Origin: Synaphobranchus kaupii
Lineage: Eukaryota > Chordata > Actinopteri > Anguilliformes > Synaphobranchidae
Length of the DNA: 64,000 nucleotides
NCBI GenBank assembly: GCA_029718625.1
Contig: CM056377.1
Coordinates: 111,400,407-111,464,406 of the forward strand
Direction of reading: 5' to 3'
Shown: positions 50,474 to 61,668 of the stretch, piece by piece
How the letters are laid out: the number at the start of each line of letters is the position of its first letter
How positions within the stretch are numbered: position 1 is the first letter of the stretch
Notes under the pieces: model-generated
What the model was told of the DNA's origin: nothing
Database searches by the model: none
What the model saw: the letters and a program-made list of their open reading frames with translations, nothing else
Translations under genes and position numbers: made by a program

Positions 50474-51369
50474 ATGCAACATAAGTTATTAAAAACACAG
50501 TAAAATTCAACTTATAGTTTTTGATTTATTTCAACTGACTTATCTGTGTTTGAACATTATGATTTCTTCCATCTGTCATACCTTTAAACAAGGTGATCTC
50601 AGGCTGGAGGGAAGTAATTCAATGGACTGATTCCATAAACAGACACTGAAGATTCTTGACAAAACCAGAAATGATCATCATTGTAACATAATAAATATAA
50701 TTCATGACGTGAAAATGAAAACAAGATAAATACTAGTATGCACTTTTGAAGTTTTTAATGCACTATTACAACCACTGGGTGGCACAAACAGCACATGTCA
50801 TTAAAGAAAATCCCTCCACTTTAAATAACATTCTAAAAACGGTAGATAGTGAGTCATACAAAGTATGCGATAGCCAGCTATAACTTCCTGTTTTTACAAA
50901 CACAAATGCACTTTATTTACATTATGTTCTGTCTCCATGGGCAGTATGCATCTCTGCAATGCTACCATTTACTTTTACGTGAAATTGTTCATCTGAATCC
51001 AGACCACAATGAACTGCACATGTTGTTCATGTGGTCAAAGGAAATAGCTTACATTTGCATTACTGTAGCTATTCCAACAGCAGGTACCCATCTTTGGTTT
51101 AGATGAAAGCTTCAAAACATTGTGCTGAGTCAAGAAAGCAAGGCACTCCCAAAATATCACACTGCTTAACTGACAGATTTTTCCTGAAAAATGTATTAGA
51201 CTAAAATAAACAGAACGTTTTATGTAATGTACTGTTTGTTAATGTGTATCAAATAGGGAGTTATGAATGCACAATTAAGTTTGCAAAGTATACAGTATGT
51301 TTACACATTTAAGACCACATTTAAGATCTGTTGGCGATGTCTATTGGTAAATTTGGGAATGAATCATGT

Positions 51370-51628
51370 CACTCTCAAAAAGGATGTGTTGATATCCACC
51401 AGACTTTTTGTGTTACTACTTTTGTGTTATGTTCAACACATTTTGTGTCAAAGTTACTACTTTTATGTTACTTTCAACACAAGTTATATGTCAAACAGAG
51501 AGACTTCTTAACACAGATTGTGTTGAAAAGTAACACTAAATGTTTTGTCCTTAAAAACATAACTAGACATGAAGGTGTATTAAAAATGACACATTATGTG
51601 TTGTTTTTAAAACATCTGTTTGAGAGTG
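51370..51628. mobile_element. MITE with CACTCTCAAA termini rich in TGTGTT motifs
   Basis: CACTCTCAAAAAGGATGTGTTG at the left end; ACATCTGTTTGAGAGTG at the right. The interior alternates GTGTTAC, CAACACA and TTTTGTGT motifs. No coding potential. Confidence 0.75.
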
Positions 51629-51944
51629 TAGTGTTCATGGTGATTGATTTGTAAAGTGAATTTTTTGTTTTGATAGAATGAAACAAGTGACTTCATTTAA
51701 AAACATATTCCATGCAATGCCATTTTTTAAATTGCTGTAAAAAAATCTAGAGTGGTAAGTATAAAGCTCCACAGATCCTCATATTGATTTATACCATTAC
51801 TGTAAACCACTATATGAAATAATTCTTAAAATAAACCCTTCTTTGGTGAGTTGTGAATTTTAGTTTTTTTTTTCTTTCTGAAAACCTTTCTCCTTCCACT
51901 TTTAGTGTTTAATCTTGAAACTAGTACATCATTCACTAAACCCC

Positions 51945-51950
51945 TTTATT
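51945..51950 (-). terminator. Candidate polyadenylation signal of tnfrsf11a
   Basis: AATAAA on the minus strand, about 610 bp past the tnfrsf11a stop codon. It is one of the nearest canonical hexamers; usage is not shown. Confidence 0.3.
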
Positions 51951-52556
51951 TCTGACATATTGCTACTCTACACCTCATAATGCTGAATTTTGTATACATT
52001 CATTATATGTATAATTTGCATACATCCCAATCACAGACTGCTTATATACTGGTTTAATCATAATAAAAGAGAAATAAAAGCAAACCCAAGCTATTCATAA
52101 ATTACTAAATTGATGCTCAAAATTATCTTATTCAAAATATCAAATCACAATGCAACCCAATTGAACCTTCATCTGTGCTCGTGGGTGGGACAAAATGGTT
52201 TGATCAGATTTAAGCACAGATGTCACTGATTATACCCAACAACAGTGTCAAAACAATGCTGGCAAGAAAGGAAGACAAACTGGATTTTCAATAGACAAGA
52301 CAAGATCAGCTTTGTGTTTGGTAGTGTACCTTTCTCACTATTTGATTATTAATGATGTTGGACACAACTGGGACTGGGGAACCTGGGAAAGTTAATAACT
52401 TACAATAATAACAGAAAACTATATACATAAATTGTTCAACAAATGCACAGCATTTATCTTAACAAAGCACTCTGAATGCAACGAGAACAATCTGAAATGC
52501 AAAAGACAAAATTGGTTCCAGAATAGGTTTATGCCTACATTTCCCATGAGGCACTG

Positions 52557-52897
52557 CTAGCAAGCATTTTTTTTTAATGCACACTTCTCCCGGGGCCATT
52601 CATTGCTCTCCTCCTGAACAGGCAGGGTCCTGTGATTGGTTGCAGATTGCTGGTGTGTTTGCTCCTGTAAAGGGTGCGGCACATCCTCCTGTGGCACAGT
52701 GTTCATCTTGGGCTTGGTTACCCCTTGGAAGTCCTCCTCGCTGGACTCCTCCTGGACAGGACTGCAGAAGGCCTCCTCCGGACCTCCCCCGCTGCTCTGA
52801 GAGTTCTGACTGACATACACCACGATGACATCGCCGCTGAAGTTCATCACCTGTCCATTAGAAATAAACGTGGTGTTGTTGTTTCCCGTCACGTGAC
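52557..52897 (-). CDS. tnfrsf11a: tnfrsf11a last exon with two TRAF2-type PVQEE motifs
   Basis: Starts after a CATTTGTAG acceptor; G|GT joins to [20 protein letters not shown] then [22 protein letters not shown] and, about 45 residues later, [12 protein letters not shown] match the P-x-Q-E sites by which RANK tails bind TRAF2/3/5. The frame ends after CALKKNAC at 52557. Confidence 0.95.
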
Positions 52898-55800
52898 CTA
52901 CAAATGGAAAAGAACAGGCTGCTATAAGTAACAGCGCGTGGCAGTTTTCACATAACAGTATATATATAACCTTTATTTGACTAGGAAGTCATATTGAGAT
53001 TAAAACCTCTTTTACAAATGAGATCTAGCCAAGATGGGGTCAAATAGCAGCATAAAATTAAAAAATCACAATCACAGGTTCATTACAAGACAATACTATG
53101 CATAAGTATGTAGGTATAAACAATACAAAGTGAAATACAATACATACAGTATGACAGAACATAACACATGGCAGCAGTGATTAGACACAACAGTATTACT
53201 TAAAACAGTTGCAGCTAACCGTGAGAACATCCATAATTCTCAGTTTAAAATCAGAGAAATCTCAAAAATATAAGAAAGTGACATAAGAGGCAAGAGAAAT
53301 AGATCATCTTGGAAATCTAGGTCCGTTGCTTGACCCTTTTTTTTCCAACGCTTAGTTCATGCCAGTGTGAGCATTATACTTCCTGTTTACAGAAGAATTA
53401 CAATATTGTTGAAGTAGCCTAAAGCTTTGCTGATGGCTATGGAGGAAATATTTTGCATAACTGGTGTTACAAAAAAACTACTTCAGGTAGCAATCCTTAT
53501 GTGGTAACACTGAGCTTCCAGTTGTAAAATTAGAGTACTGCAGGTAGCACAAAATAATTCAGGTTGTTCTCTGATGCATCAACTTCACACATGCACATAC
53601 AGTATAATTGCGCCAAGAAATGAATTCAATGGTTCCTGAATTCTTTAACTATTAAAAAAACATACTTAGCAGAAGTCTTGTCAAATGTCCTCACATGACT
53701 GTTTTACAAAAGCTTGCTATGTCCAGTCAGACACATTCCCTGGGATTTGTTTCCTAATGTGGGTCACTAAAACTGAATTCCTCTAGTGGAAACAGTGGAA
53801 CTACTGATCATCTCAATTCAACAACATGACAGTTGCATGTCAACTAGCTATTTCTGACCTTTCCATCAGGAAAATACATAACCATTTCCTTTCCTTGCCA
53901 TTTCAATAATTCCTGTCTCAAAGCACTTCCTTACTGGTGCCACACATGTTCTCAGACCCAGAGTAGCCCATGAATAATGGATGTGTGCAATGGTACCATC
54001 CATTAATGGTAAGAGCTGCTTTAATTACATTTATGTCTATAGCTTTAAGAATTAAAGTCAAATACTGAAAGAAAAGTCTAACATGAGTCAGAGGAATGTG
54101 CAGCTTAAAGGGCCAGTCGTAAACATGCACTAAGAACTGAAGAAAACTGAAAGAAAAAAACCACAGGAACTATCCCTTTAAGGAGCAGACTTGTGGGTGC
54201 CCTATCAATCAGTGGGTGTTGCTGGCACTGTGACCTCAGCTTGACTTAAACCCTCCCGTCCCTCTGTAACGCTAGAGCCATAATTGCGAGGCCACCAGCT
54301 ACAGTCAGCACTGGCAAAGTTAGCATTTGAGTGCCTTAACAGGATGAACTACATACAGTAGCAGCCTGTGTGCTTGTTATTTTGCAGACATTTTAACGTT
54401 GCATGTCTTCATCAGGGTATGATGGAGTAACACAAACAAAAATGGATCATATTGTTGCAACTTCATCTTTTGAACTACAACAGTTTCTGGACAATTGGGG
54501 AAAACCTACCAGTCGGATAATTTGACAATGACTATAATAACTCAAGTTATAAAGTGCACTGCGGTTTGTTATACTGAACATATCTTTGAAATGAATGAAC
54601 CTCATTGAAAAGTGTAAACCACACCAGAAGACATTAATATTATTCATGTTCTGCGCAGTAAATTAATGAGTTGGTCACCAATCTTTCCCAGAAGCCGGTG
54701 GACATGCTTCCAAGTTGCTTCCCAGATTAACGGAAAAACATCTGGAAAAGGCCAATACTGACACACGAAAACAGCTACACTGACAGACTGACGGGAAAAC
54801 ATTAATGGTGTTAATAAAGGGTTATGCAACAATCAAGGTAAACACTTCTGTTTGCAGCATTCCTGATACAATGTGAAAAGCTTCAAGGGATATTTACAGT
54901 AAGTAAAATTGTATTCTGGTAAAATTTTCAGGGGTGGGCTATTAATCAGCCCAGAGGCTATGAACACATATTGTTTCAGTAAGACTGTGGTCATTTAAAA
55001 ATACTTTGGAATTTAAAACAAAAACCTGGGTATATTACAGTTAAGCATGAACATGTTTGGATCATTTTCATTTGCGTGCTCCAGTATTGGGTTTTATTGC
55101 CACTGTGTGGGGAAATGAGGGTACGAAAAGGGTTAAGCAGTTAGGTTAGAGCCGCTTTATCCACGCTGAATAGACAGATTCACTGCCAATTCTGAACTGC
55201 ACCAACAGCAGTTTGGTCTGTTTTTGCATCAGGATGAAAACACCATTGGTCAATAGATTTAACACTTGATAATTAGAAGGCTTGATAACAAGATAATTGA
55301 ATATTGATCTCATATCGTTATAGACGATGGCTAACTTAACAAGATAATTTCTTGAAACTTTATTCACGATTGTTTTACAAATTCCAGAGTGCCAAGGTCT
55401 AAGACTGTAGGTACCAAGCAACATCTAAAAAACTTAATGATAAATTTTCTGTATAGGTCTCTTACATACCAACACTAATACAGTTTTACAAGATTAGAAC
55501 ATGTTTTGTGGTATCACTAAATAAATTGAGCGCAGTACATTTCGGGTGAATGTATGTTCTGGGTTTGCACATATAGGGCCTGATTCACCTTTAAAAGACC
55601 TTTAGAATGTGTAAAACCTTTTAGCACATGCAAACTCAATAACAATAACATGACCAATGATTGGTCATGGCATTTCTTTTGCACCAATCATTAGTTGTGT
55701 TATTAGCTTTGCATGTGCTAAAAGGTTTTGCACATGCTAAAAGTCTTAGTGAATCAGTTAGGCTGTTGGGCAGCCATATAACACCTGGGGTGCGTCCCAA

Positions 55801-58800
55801 TATTCAAAAAATGCCACCTTTCCTCCTCCACTACCACCTCCTCTACTCCGTGCCCCGGTGTTATGTGTTTTAATCTAATGTCGCTGATTACATCTTAATT
55901 ACGTATTAATGCTTACATATTAATTAATGTCTCGACGCAAACCGCAATGTATAGTGTACATGCAAATACTTGTACTCAAAACGTTCAGGCAGTTTTGCAT
56001 ATTTCCGGGTAGGAGAGGAGTGGTAGTCGCGGAGTGGAGGTGGGGAGGTGGGGAGTGAAAAATATTGGGACGCACCCCTGATTTGGACCTTCCTGTCACT
56101 AGGTGTTTGTCCCAATCGTACCTCTGGGTGAGAAGTGCTTGGAACAGTAAGATTCAGATGCTACAAGACTGTGTAGCCAGTGAAAGTATTATTTCAAACA
56201 ACTAACAACCAAATGTTTTCATTCAAACACTTAAGGTAGCTCCAGCTAGCACTAGCACTAGCTCTCAGTACATTGATGCACCACAAATCAAATCATACTT
56301 GGGTCAACTGTATTCCTGGCTCTGCTCTTTAATGATAGTTTGCGCTAATTAATGCACATTATGCATCTGTGTGTATTTTACATGAAAAAAACTTCAGCAA
56401 TAGACAATACAGTCACATAAAGCTGCATTACTGTTCTCTATCTCAGGGTTTTTATTTTATTCTGATCAGCACCTTGAGATGGAATGATGCTGATGTTGCT
56501 GCTGTCACAGTGGTTCACTCACCGGATGTCAGAGGGAGGTCGGAACTCTGACTGGAGCTCTCGGTATCGAGGTCCAGAGAAAGGTCCCTGACAGAGAGTT
56601 TCTCCTGGGTGCTGTCCTGCTCATTATCAGTGTCTGAGGACAGCATTGGGACAGTGGTGGAGTCTATGCTACAGCAGCAGGGCTCATTCTGTCTGTAGTC
56701 TCCGTCTGCGCGTGCCAAGACACAGAGGTCGCCCTTGTTATCTGACGCGCTGTCCTTCATCGCCCGGCCACAGAAATCCAGACAAGCGTCACACGACCCG
56801 TGTCGGTTGGCGCAGCGGGAGCAGGCCGACAGGCTGCAGGCGGAGCAGTCGTGACAGAGCGGGCTCCCTCTGCCCGTACCGCTGTCTCCTCCACAGGAGC
56901 AGGCTCTGGTCAGGCCTGTGGCCACTGCCTGACTGCAGTCCTCGTTCTCCCCCCACCTCCACGGGCTCCTTCATGGACAGCACACAGCTGCAGGAGCCAG
57001 AGGAGGGCAACGGGGAGGGCTCTTCACCCAAAGGCTCGTCACAGGGACCTCCAGGCCCCTCCACCTGATCCAGTCGCGCCGTTGTCGAGTCGCCGTTTGC
57101 CAGTCTGCCGTTTGGGAAGGTGTTCAGGGATTCGTGCGTGTTATCGTCATGGCGAATCAGGCAGGTGATTTCATAAAGTGAGCAGTTTTGCGGTCCATGG
57201 CTACTACTGTAGGGCGCCGATAATGTTTCCTTTTCAAAAACAAAAGAAGACTATTCAAAATGTCAGTTTATAGGCTGTACTATAAACTCCCCATACAATT
57301 ACGTGACGTTTTGCATACATACTTAATAGGGCCAGCTTTAACAGCAAAAAATAGCAACATAATACTAGATTACCTTTTTAATTTAATACAAATGTCTGCA
57401 CAAAGGCTGAAATGGATCCGTCAACTGTAGATGACTGTTATCTGTGCTGCCCTTTCTTTCAGTTCCTTACCCACTATGTCATAAACTGCCATTTCAGAAT
57501 CTCTCTTCAATCCAGAATCAACAAATATATCTCGTGGAACCTTACTAAATCTTTCTCTAAAGCTATTTCTACAATATTTGTGTGAAAGTTTTCTTTACCT
57601 GCTGTATCCGACTTCTTTTCAGATTCTGCACACAAGTTCTTAAGTTTTCTGAAAGGAATGAATACATTTGTGAAGTCAAATTTAAACCAATTTTGACTTT
57701 AGATACCTTTTTCTAACTGATTTAAAATGGCAACGACTACAGAAAACATACTACTTTTCACTGATTACTGTCACAATTACTGTTATTGCCAAAAATAGGG
57801 AAATGTAATTTACCAGAGAGAGGTTCCAGTCTATCTTTGTAGCAAAACAAGAGCAGGATGATTGAGGAAATGAGTACTATCACAGACAAGACTGCCACTA
57901 CAACCCATGATGTGGAGGTACCTGCAATAAACACAAGACAGACTTTTTTTTAAATGACATTTTATGTAACCTATTCATGTCCTATTAACAATACATACAA
58001 TAATATACAAAAATGTCCTTGCACTTTCCTCAGAGTGTCGGATTCCAATCACATTTATGAACTGCATCAAATCGAAATAAATTACATTTTATTTCTCTTA
58101 CAAAAATATAGGCCTTATGGAAAATCTGCATCAAACCTTTGGCATTGTTGCCGCAGGTTTGCGGCAAGCTCATATTTTCACATGTAAATTAGCTTTGTGG
58201 GAACTAACATTGTTGCAAGAAGTTCACCAGAATTTCACCACTACTGGCAAAGTCTGGCAAACCTCTGGCAACATTTTCTGGAAAAAAATTTAGTTTGTGG
58301 CAAATGTGCTACATATTATCATATTATAAGTTTGCAGCAAACTATCCAGTTTTGTAAGGGTTAGCACATTTTGCAATTAATTTGCCACAAAGTGCTTACA
58401 AGTGTAAACTAGCCTAAACCCCAGCAAAAGCCAGCCAAATGCGACAGTCACAGGGAAAACCTCCCTGGATTACATATACGAAGAAACCTTGGGAGGAACC
58501 ACCAGACTCAACAGGGGGAGCCCATCCTCCTCCAGCCAGTTCATTTTGTGGGTTCACAGGTGTCAATATTGTCAAGTAAATGCATGTAGTGTGCATTAAA
58601 ATTCACTACACGTCTATATTATACCATAATAATAAAATGTAATGTAAAATCAGGTGTCCTGTCAAGAAGAAATCCGTCTTCTGCAGCAAAACAGAAATGG
58701 TACAAGTTAATGGTAAAAATCAATTTGGACAGAGTAGTTGCTCTCTCGTCCGGCCTGCCTCCATGATTGCGACAGATTTACCATTTCACTGAGAAAGAAA

Positions 58801-61668
58801 GACAAATACCAGCCCACGTACCAGCAATAACAGGTCCACACACTGCATCTGTTTTATCACTCCCGAGCTGTTTCTCAGTCTTCCCAAGTTCTTTGCAGCT
58901 GGTGGGAAATATATATATATATTTATTGACACATATTTATTAGTTTTTGAGCACATTAAACTCTACTTTCATCATTTTCAGTTTATTCAGCCGAACGCTC
59001 GCCACAGAAAACAACCGCAGCATGCCAGAAAATAAAGTCTTTCCAAGGGAAGTGGTACAAAAATTAGTCATGATACCACAGTGCGGTAAGTCTCAGAGGG
59101 CATGTTAAACTGTGTTTTCCTGTGACCTGGAAATAACAGGCTGTAAACAGGACCCTCAGGATCATCCTTTATGTGCATGCGTGTATCTATCTACGCACAA
59201 TGGCAGTAGTTTCACAAGGCAACAGGAAAAGCGGTAAGCCTTATTTCAGGTTCATTTCAGGGTCAACCCATTTGCAGTTTTTGTAAGTACATTTATTTCA
59301 GGCAGCACTGGTCGACCCTAACACCAGAAATATGAAGCTAGCTTGTGGCCAACATTGCTTTCAGGGCTGTTTCCAGTGGCCACACAGTCTGCTCCCACAA
59401 AAAAATACACACATTTAAGGAAAGGGGGAAAGATTTATCTTTGATCAATATTCACTAAATGTTCCAATCCAAGTGGATCTTGGACAGTACAAAAATATTC
59501 TGTTGCCTGATATATGAATCATTGTAAAACATTTTTTTTATTCATAATTAACACTGTTATAATTGTTATTAAGTGTTATAAGCGTTATTAACACTAACAC
59601 TGTTTCTTCATGAACCAAAATCTCAAACAACAAAATCTAAAATCTTGGGGAGCAGACAGTGTGCAGACATCTAATTACTTTTTCATACTTTCTTGTCTGC
59701 CCAGCACCTGGATGCACGTATGATCTCAGTAGACATGTGACATTCTACTGTAACTGGTAGAAAACTATGACGGAAAGTACTCACTTAGTCCAAGCCCTGC
59801 AGGGCTCTATTGAAGAGTCATTGGAGAAGTGTCCATATTCACACGGCACACAGGACCCCCGGCCCAACTCTTCATTCAGCATGAAATGGAGGGAAAAAGT
59901 GCATTGAGTTCACAGTTTCTCTCTCAGGTAAAGCATCTCACCGATACTTGCTTCCTAAGGGCAGGATGTGGGCTGGGATTCTTTTTTTACATCATTTGGC
60001 AAATCATTTGCATCTCCGCTGTAGTCTCCGTCTACTCGAGCCAACACACAGAGACCGCCCTTGTTATGTGACGCGCTGTCCTTCGTGAGACTTCCAAGAT
60101 TTGCCCATTTATGTGTTTGGAAAAGCATTTGAAGCCATGGGTTTAATTAATCCTCCCGCTTTCTCTAGTATCGCAAAAGAAATAGACCGGACCCGTTCAT
60201 CACTCGTTCATTCAAATTATAATGCAACCATCTGTGTGCATTTGTGTCTCAGTTTATTGAATGAGCAGAGCTAAATGAATGGTCCTTACTGTCTGCGGCG
60301 AGCCCATAGCCAGAGCGGCAGCTCTTGATCTTCTCGCAGTATTCGCAGTTGCTGAGGGAGCACTGGAACCCTGGCTTACACTGGCAGGGCACGGCAGCCA
60401 GGCGGTCCTGCGGGCGAACGTGGCTGAAGCCCTTTCCTGAACGCAAGGGGACAAAAGGGCACCACGTCATGGAGGACACCGGACAAACCTAGGTGTGCTT
60501 CAAGGTCAATTCCATTGAATCGATTTAGGGAATGAGCTTAAAATCAATTCAGTCAGTGATAAATACCCATATAGGATTTCCAGTTCAGGAATTTAAGTTA
60601 AGTTAATTTCCTGAATCGACTGATTTTAATTGAAATGAAATTGATACCAACACTGGTGTGCTTTGTACCACGCTTTCTTTTCTACAGCATGCAGCTGCGT
60701 ATGTAAAATGTCAAATGATCAAACCATGAATTAAGCCACTACTTGGAGTTTGGGCCCTGTCTCCTCAATGCTGAATAATAAAAAAATATTTATCAATTTA
60801 TAGAGCAGCATACATACATTAAAAAAGTTTCTTTCTTAAACATTGTGTTTCATAATAAAATTCTAAAATAAATAACATTTACATTTTTGTATATGATATG
60901 TGCCTGAAATTTCTCTGTCTCTATTTTTTGATACAATCTTCAATTCATGCATTTTTAAATCAATTTCATGTCAGATTTTCTCGATCCCATTGTCCACAGT
61001 TAGACTTCATTATTAATTCCCTTGTGCAGTTGTCACATGAAAACAGCAACTCAGGGACCTAATGCGCAGTGCATGCTATCGTGTATCGCTATTTGTAGAA
61101 TGCTACAACTGGCACCTTGACAAAAATCTATAGTATGACATTGAGTTACTGAAAGGCATCACTGACCTGTGTCACAAAATTTCTGTGGGAGACATTTTGT
61201 CTCATTGTTCCAGTCTGGTTGGTATTCGTTACTTCCACAGTCCCGGCAAGTGGTGTTTGAGTCACTTGTGCATGGCGCAAACACATACTTTCCTAGGTGT
61301 GACATGAAAGACATCAGAGCTAACCAGGGCTCGCTACTGTTACACCTGTTCTGGTAGAATAAGATATTTCACATTTTTATTAATGCGGGACATGGTGACT
61401 TGCAGCACGTTGCTAAACGTCCAAAGCAGTGCTGGGAAAAAAAGATTTGTAACCTCAGTGAAGTTTATTTATTAACTAGGCAATGCTAACTGCAAACTCC
61501 AAAACCTTAAGGCAGCTCTGTAAGGGATACACATGGGATACTCGTCAGGATACATTTAAACACAACACAGACACATGTGTCAGCTTGGTGCTTACCTGGC
61601 GCACATTTGCTGCAGCACTTCCTGTCTTTCACATACTGGTGCTGGTTGCAGTTCGGTTTTGAGGCTGC
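52557..61668 (-). CDS. tnfrsf11a: TNF receptor superfamily member 11a (RANK), exons 2-10
   Basis: RANK is the type I membrane receptor for RANKL; it signals through TRAF adaptors to NF-kB and drives osteoclast formation. Exons: 61596-61668, 61167-61292, 60290-60436, 59785-59869, 58822-58898, 57814-57921, 57599-57648, 56523-57229, 52557-52897. All phases fit with GT/AG borders except exon 56523-57229, which is one base too long. Summed coding from exon 2 is about 570 residues; mammalian RANK is 616. Family marks: cysteine-rich repeats, one transmembrane helix, a tail with PVEVGEN-like and PVQEE TRAF motifs, and a closing [18 protein letters not shown] then VIVVYVSQ block almost identical to the mammalian C-terminal region. 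The signal-peptide exon upstream of 61668 was not found. The frame break is at the C6 run at 56949-56954. Confidence 0.95.
52960..53260. repeat. Dispersed fish repeat (AACCTTTATTTGACTAGGAAGT type)
   Basis: CTTTATTTGACTAGGAAGTC, GAGATTAAAACCTCTTTTAC and GAGATCTAGCCAAGATGG follow the order seen in a repeat widespread in fish introns. It lies in the last tnfrsf11a intron. Class not determined. Confidence 0.6.
55574..55763. mobile_element. MITE with GGGCCTGATTCAC termini
   Basis: TGATTCACCTTTAAAAGACC and AAAACCTTTTAGCACATGCA at the left are inverted at the right (TGCATGTGCTAAAAGGTTTT, AAAAGTCTTAGTGAATCAG). It is non-coding and sits in the last tnfrsf11a intron. Confidence 0.8.
55787..56078. mobile_element. 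MITE with GGGGTGCGTCCCAATATT termini
   Basis: GGGGTGCGTCCCAATATT at 55787 is exactly inverted at the right end (AATATTGGGACGCACCCC). The inner arms are purine/pyrimidine-rich complements (CCTCCTCCACTACCACC / GGAGTGGTAG). It begins 24 bp after the preceding MITE. Confidence 0.85.
56523..57229 (-). CDS. tnfrsf11a: tnfrsf11a large cytoplasmic exon with apparent 1-bp insertion
   Basis: It opens in phase 0 after a TTTTTGAAAAG acceptor as [17 protein letters not shown] and runs openly to KEPVEVG. Mammalian RANK has a PLEVGEN motif here, a TRAF6-binding PxExx site. The coding strand has six Gs at this point; with five, the frame would continue [19 protein letters not shown] to the donor at 56523 in the phase needed by the last exon. 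With six it reads [10 protein letters not shown] and ends at a stop at 56789. The exon length is 707, where 3n+1 is required. The exon is GC-rich with many Cys/Ser codons. Sequencing error at a homopolymer is the simplest cause. Confidence 0.88.
57814..57921 (-). CDS. tnfrsf11a: tnfrsf11a transmembrane exon
   Basis: A 108-bp exon encoding [19 protein letters not shown], then SIILLLFCY and KDRLEPLSG: one hydrophobic helix of about 23-25 residues followed by a charged stop-transfer segment. It separates the ectodomain from the signalling tail. Borders are clean (TTGCAG acceptor, GTAAAT donor). Confidence 0.93.
58137..58410. repeat. Dispersed repeat rich in TTTGC/GGCAA motifs
   Basis: GTTGCCGCAGGTTTGCGGCA, TCACCAGAATTTCACCACTA and many TGGCAAA motifs suggest a repeat family seen widely in fish. 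It lies in a tnfrsf11a intron. Ends not defined. Confidence 0.5.
58822..61668 (-). CDS. tnfrsf11a: tnfrsf11a extracellular cysteine-rich region (5 exons)
   Basis: Five exons encode the TNFR-type ligand-binding ectodomain. The first starts [13 protein letters not shown] and continues to CCSKCAPG. The second has [15 protein letters not shown] and [16 protein letters not shown]. The third has [19 protein letters not shown] and ends [10 protein letters not shown]. The fourth has [20 protein letters not shown] then WTK/N. The fifth has [19 protein letters not shown] then VCG. Cysteine spacing follows the four cysteine-rich domains of RANK, and NCT and NDS motifs are potential N-glycosylation sites. 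The acceptor of the fourth exon (59869) was chosen by phase: AG|AGTTGG is the only one giving two bases before the frame. Confidence 0.9.
60490..60656. repeat. Degenerate TCAATTCCATTGAATC-type MITE
   Basis: AATTCAGTCAGTG, TTCCTGAATCGACTGA and AATGAAATTGATACCAACAC resemble a fish MITE family made of inverted AATTCA / TGAATT blocks with a CAGTGTTGG end. It lies in a tnfrsf11a intron, 54 bp beyond an exon border. Confidence 0.5.

Noticed and set aside
56949..56954. Programmed ribosomal frameshift in tnfrsf11a
   Set aside because: No slippery heptamer plus structure typical of such sites was seen, and a homopolymer indel explains the data more simply.
56646..57168. Plus-strand frames of 122-140 codons over the tnfrsf11a cytoplasmic exon
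   Set aside because: Shadows of the GC-rich minus-strand exon, whose phases and conserved motifs support the minus strand.
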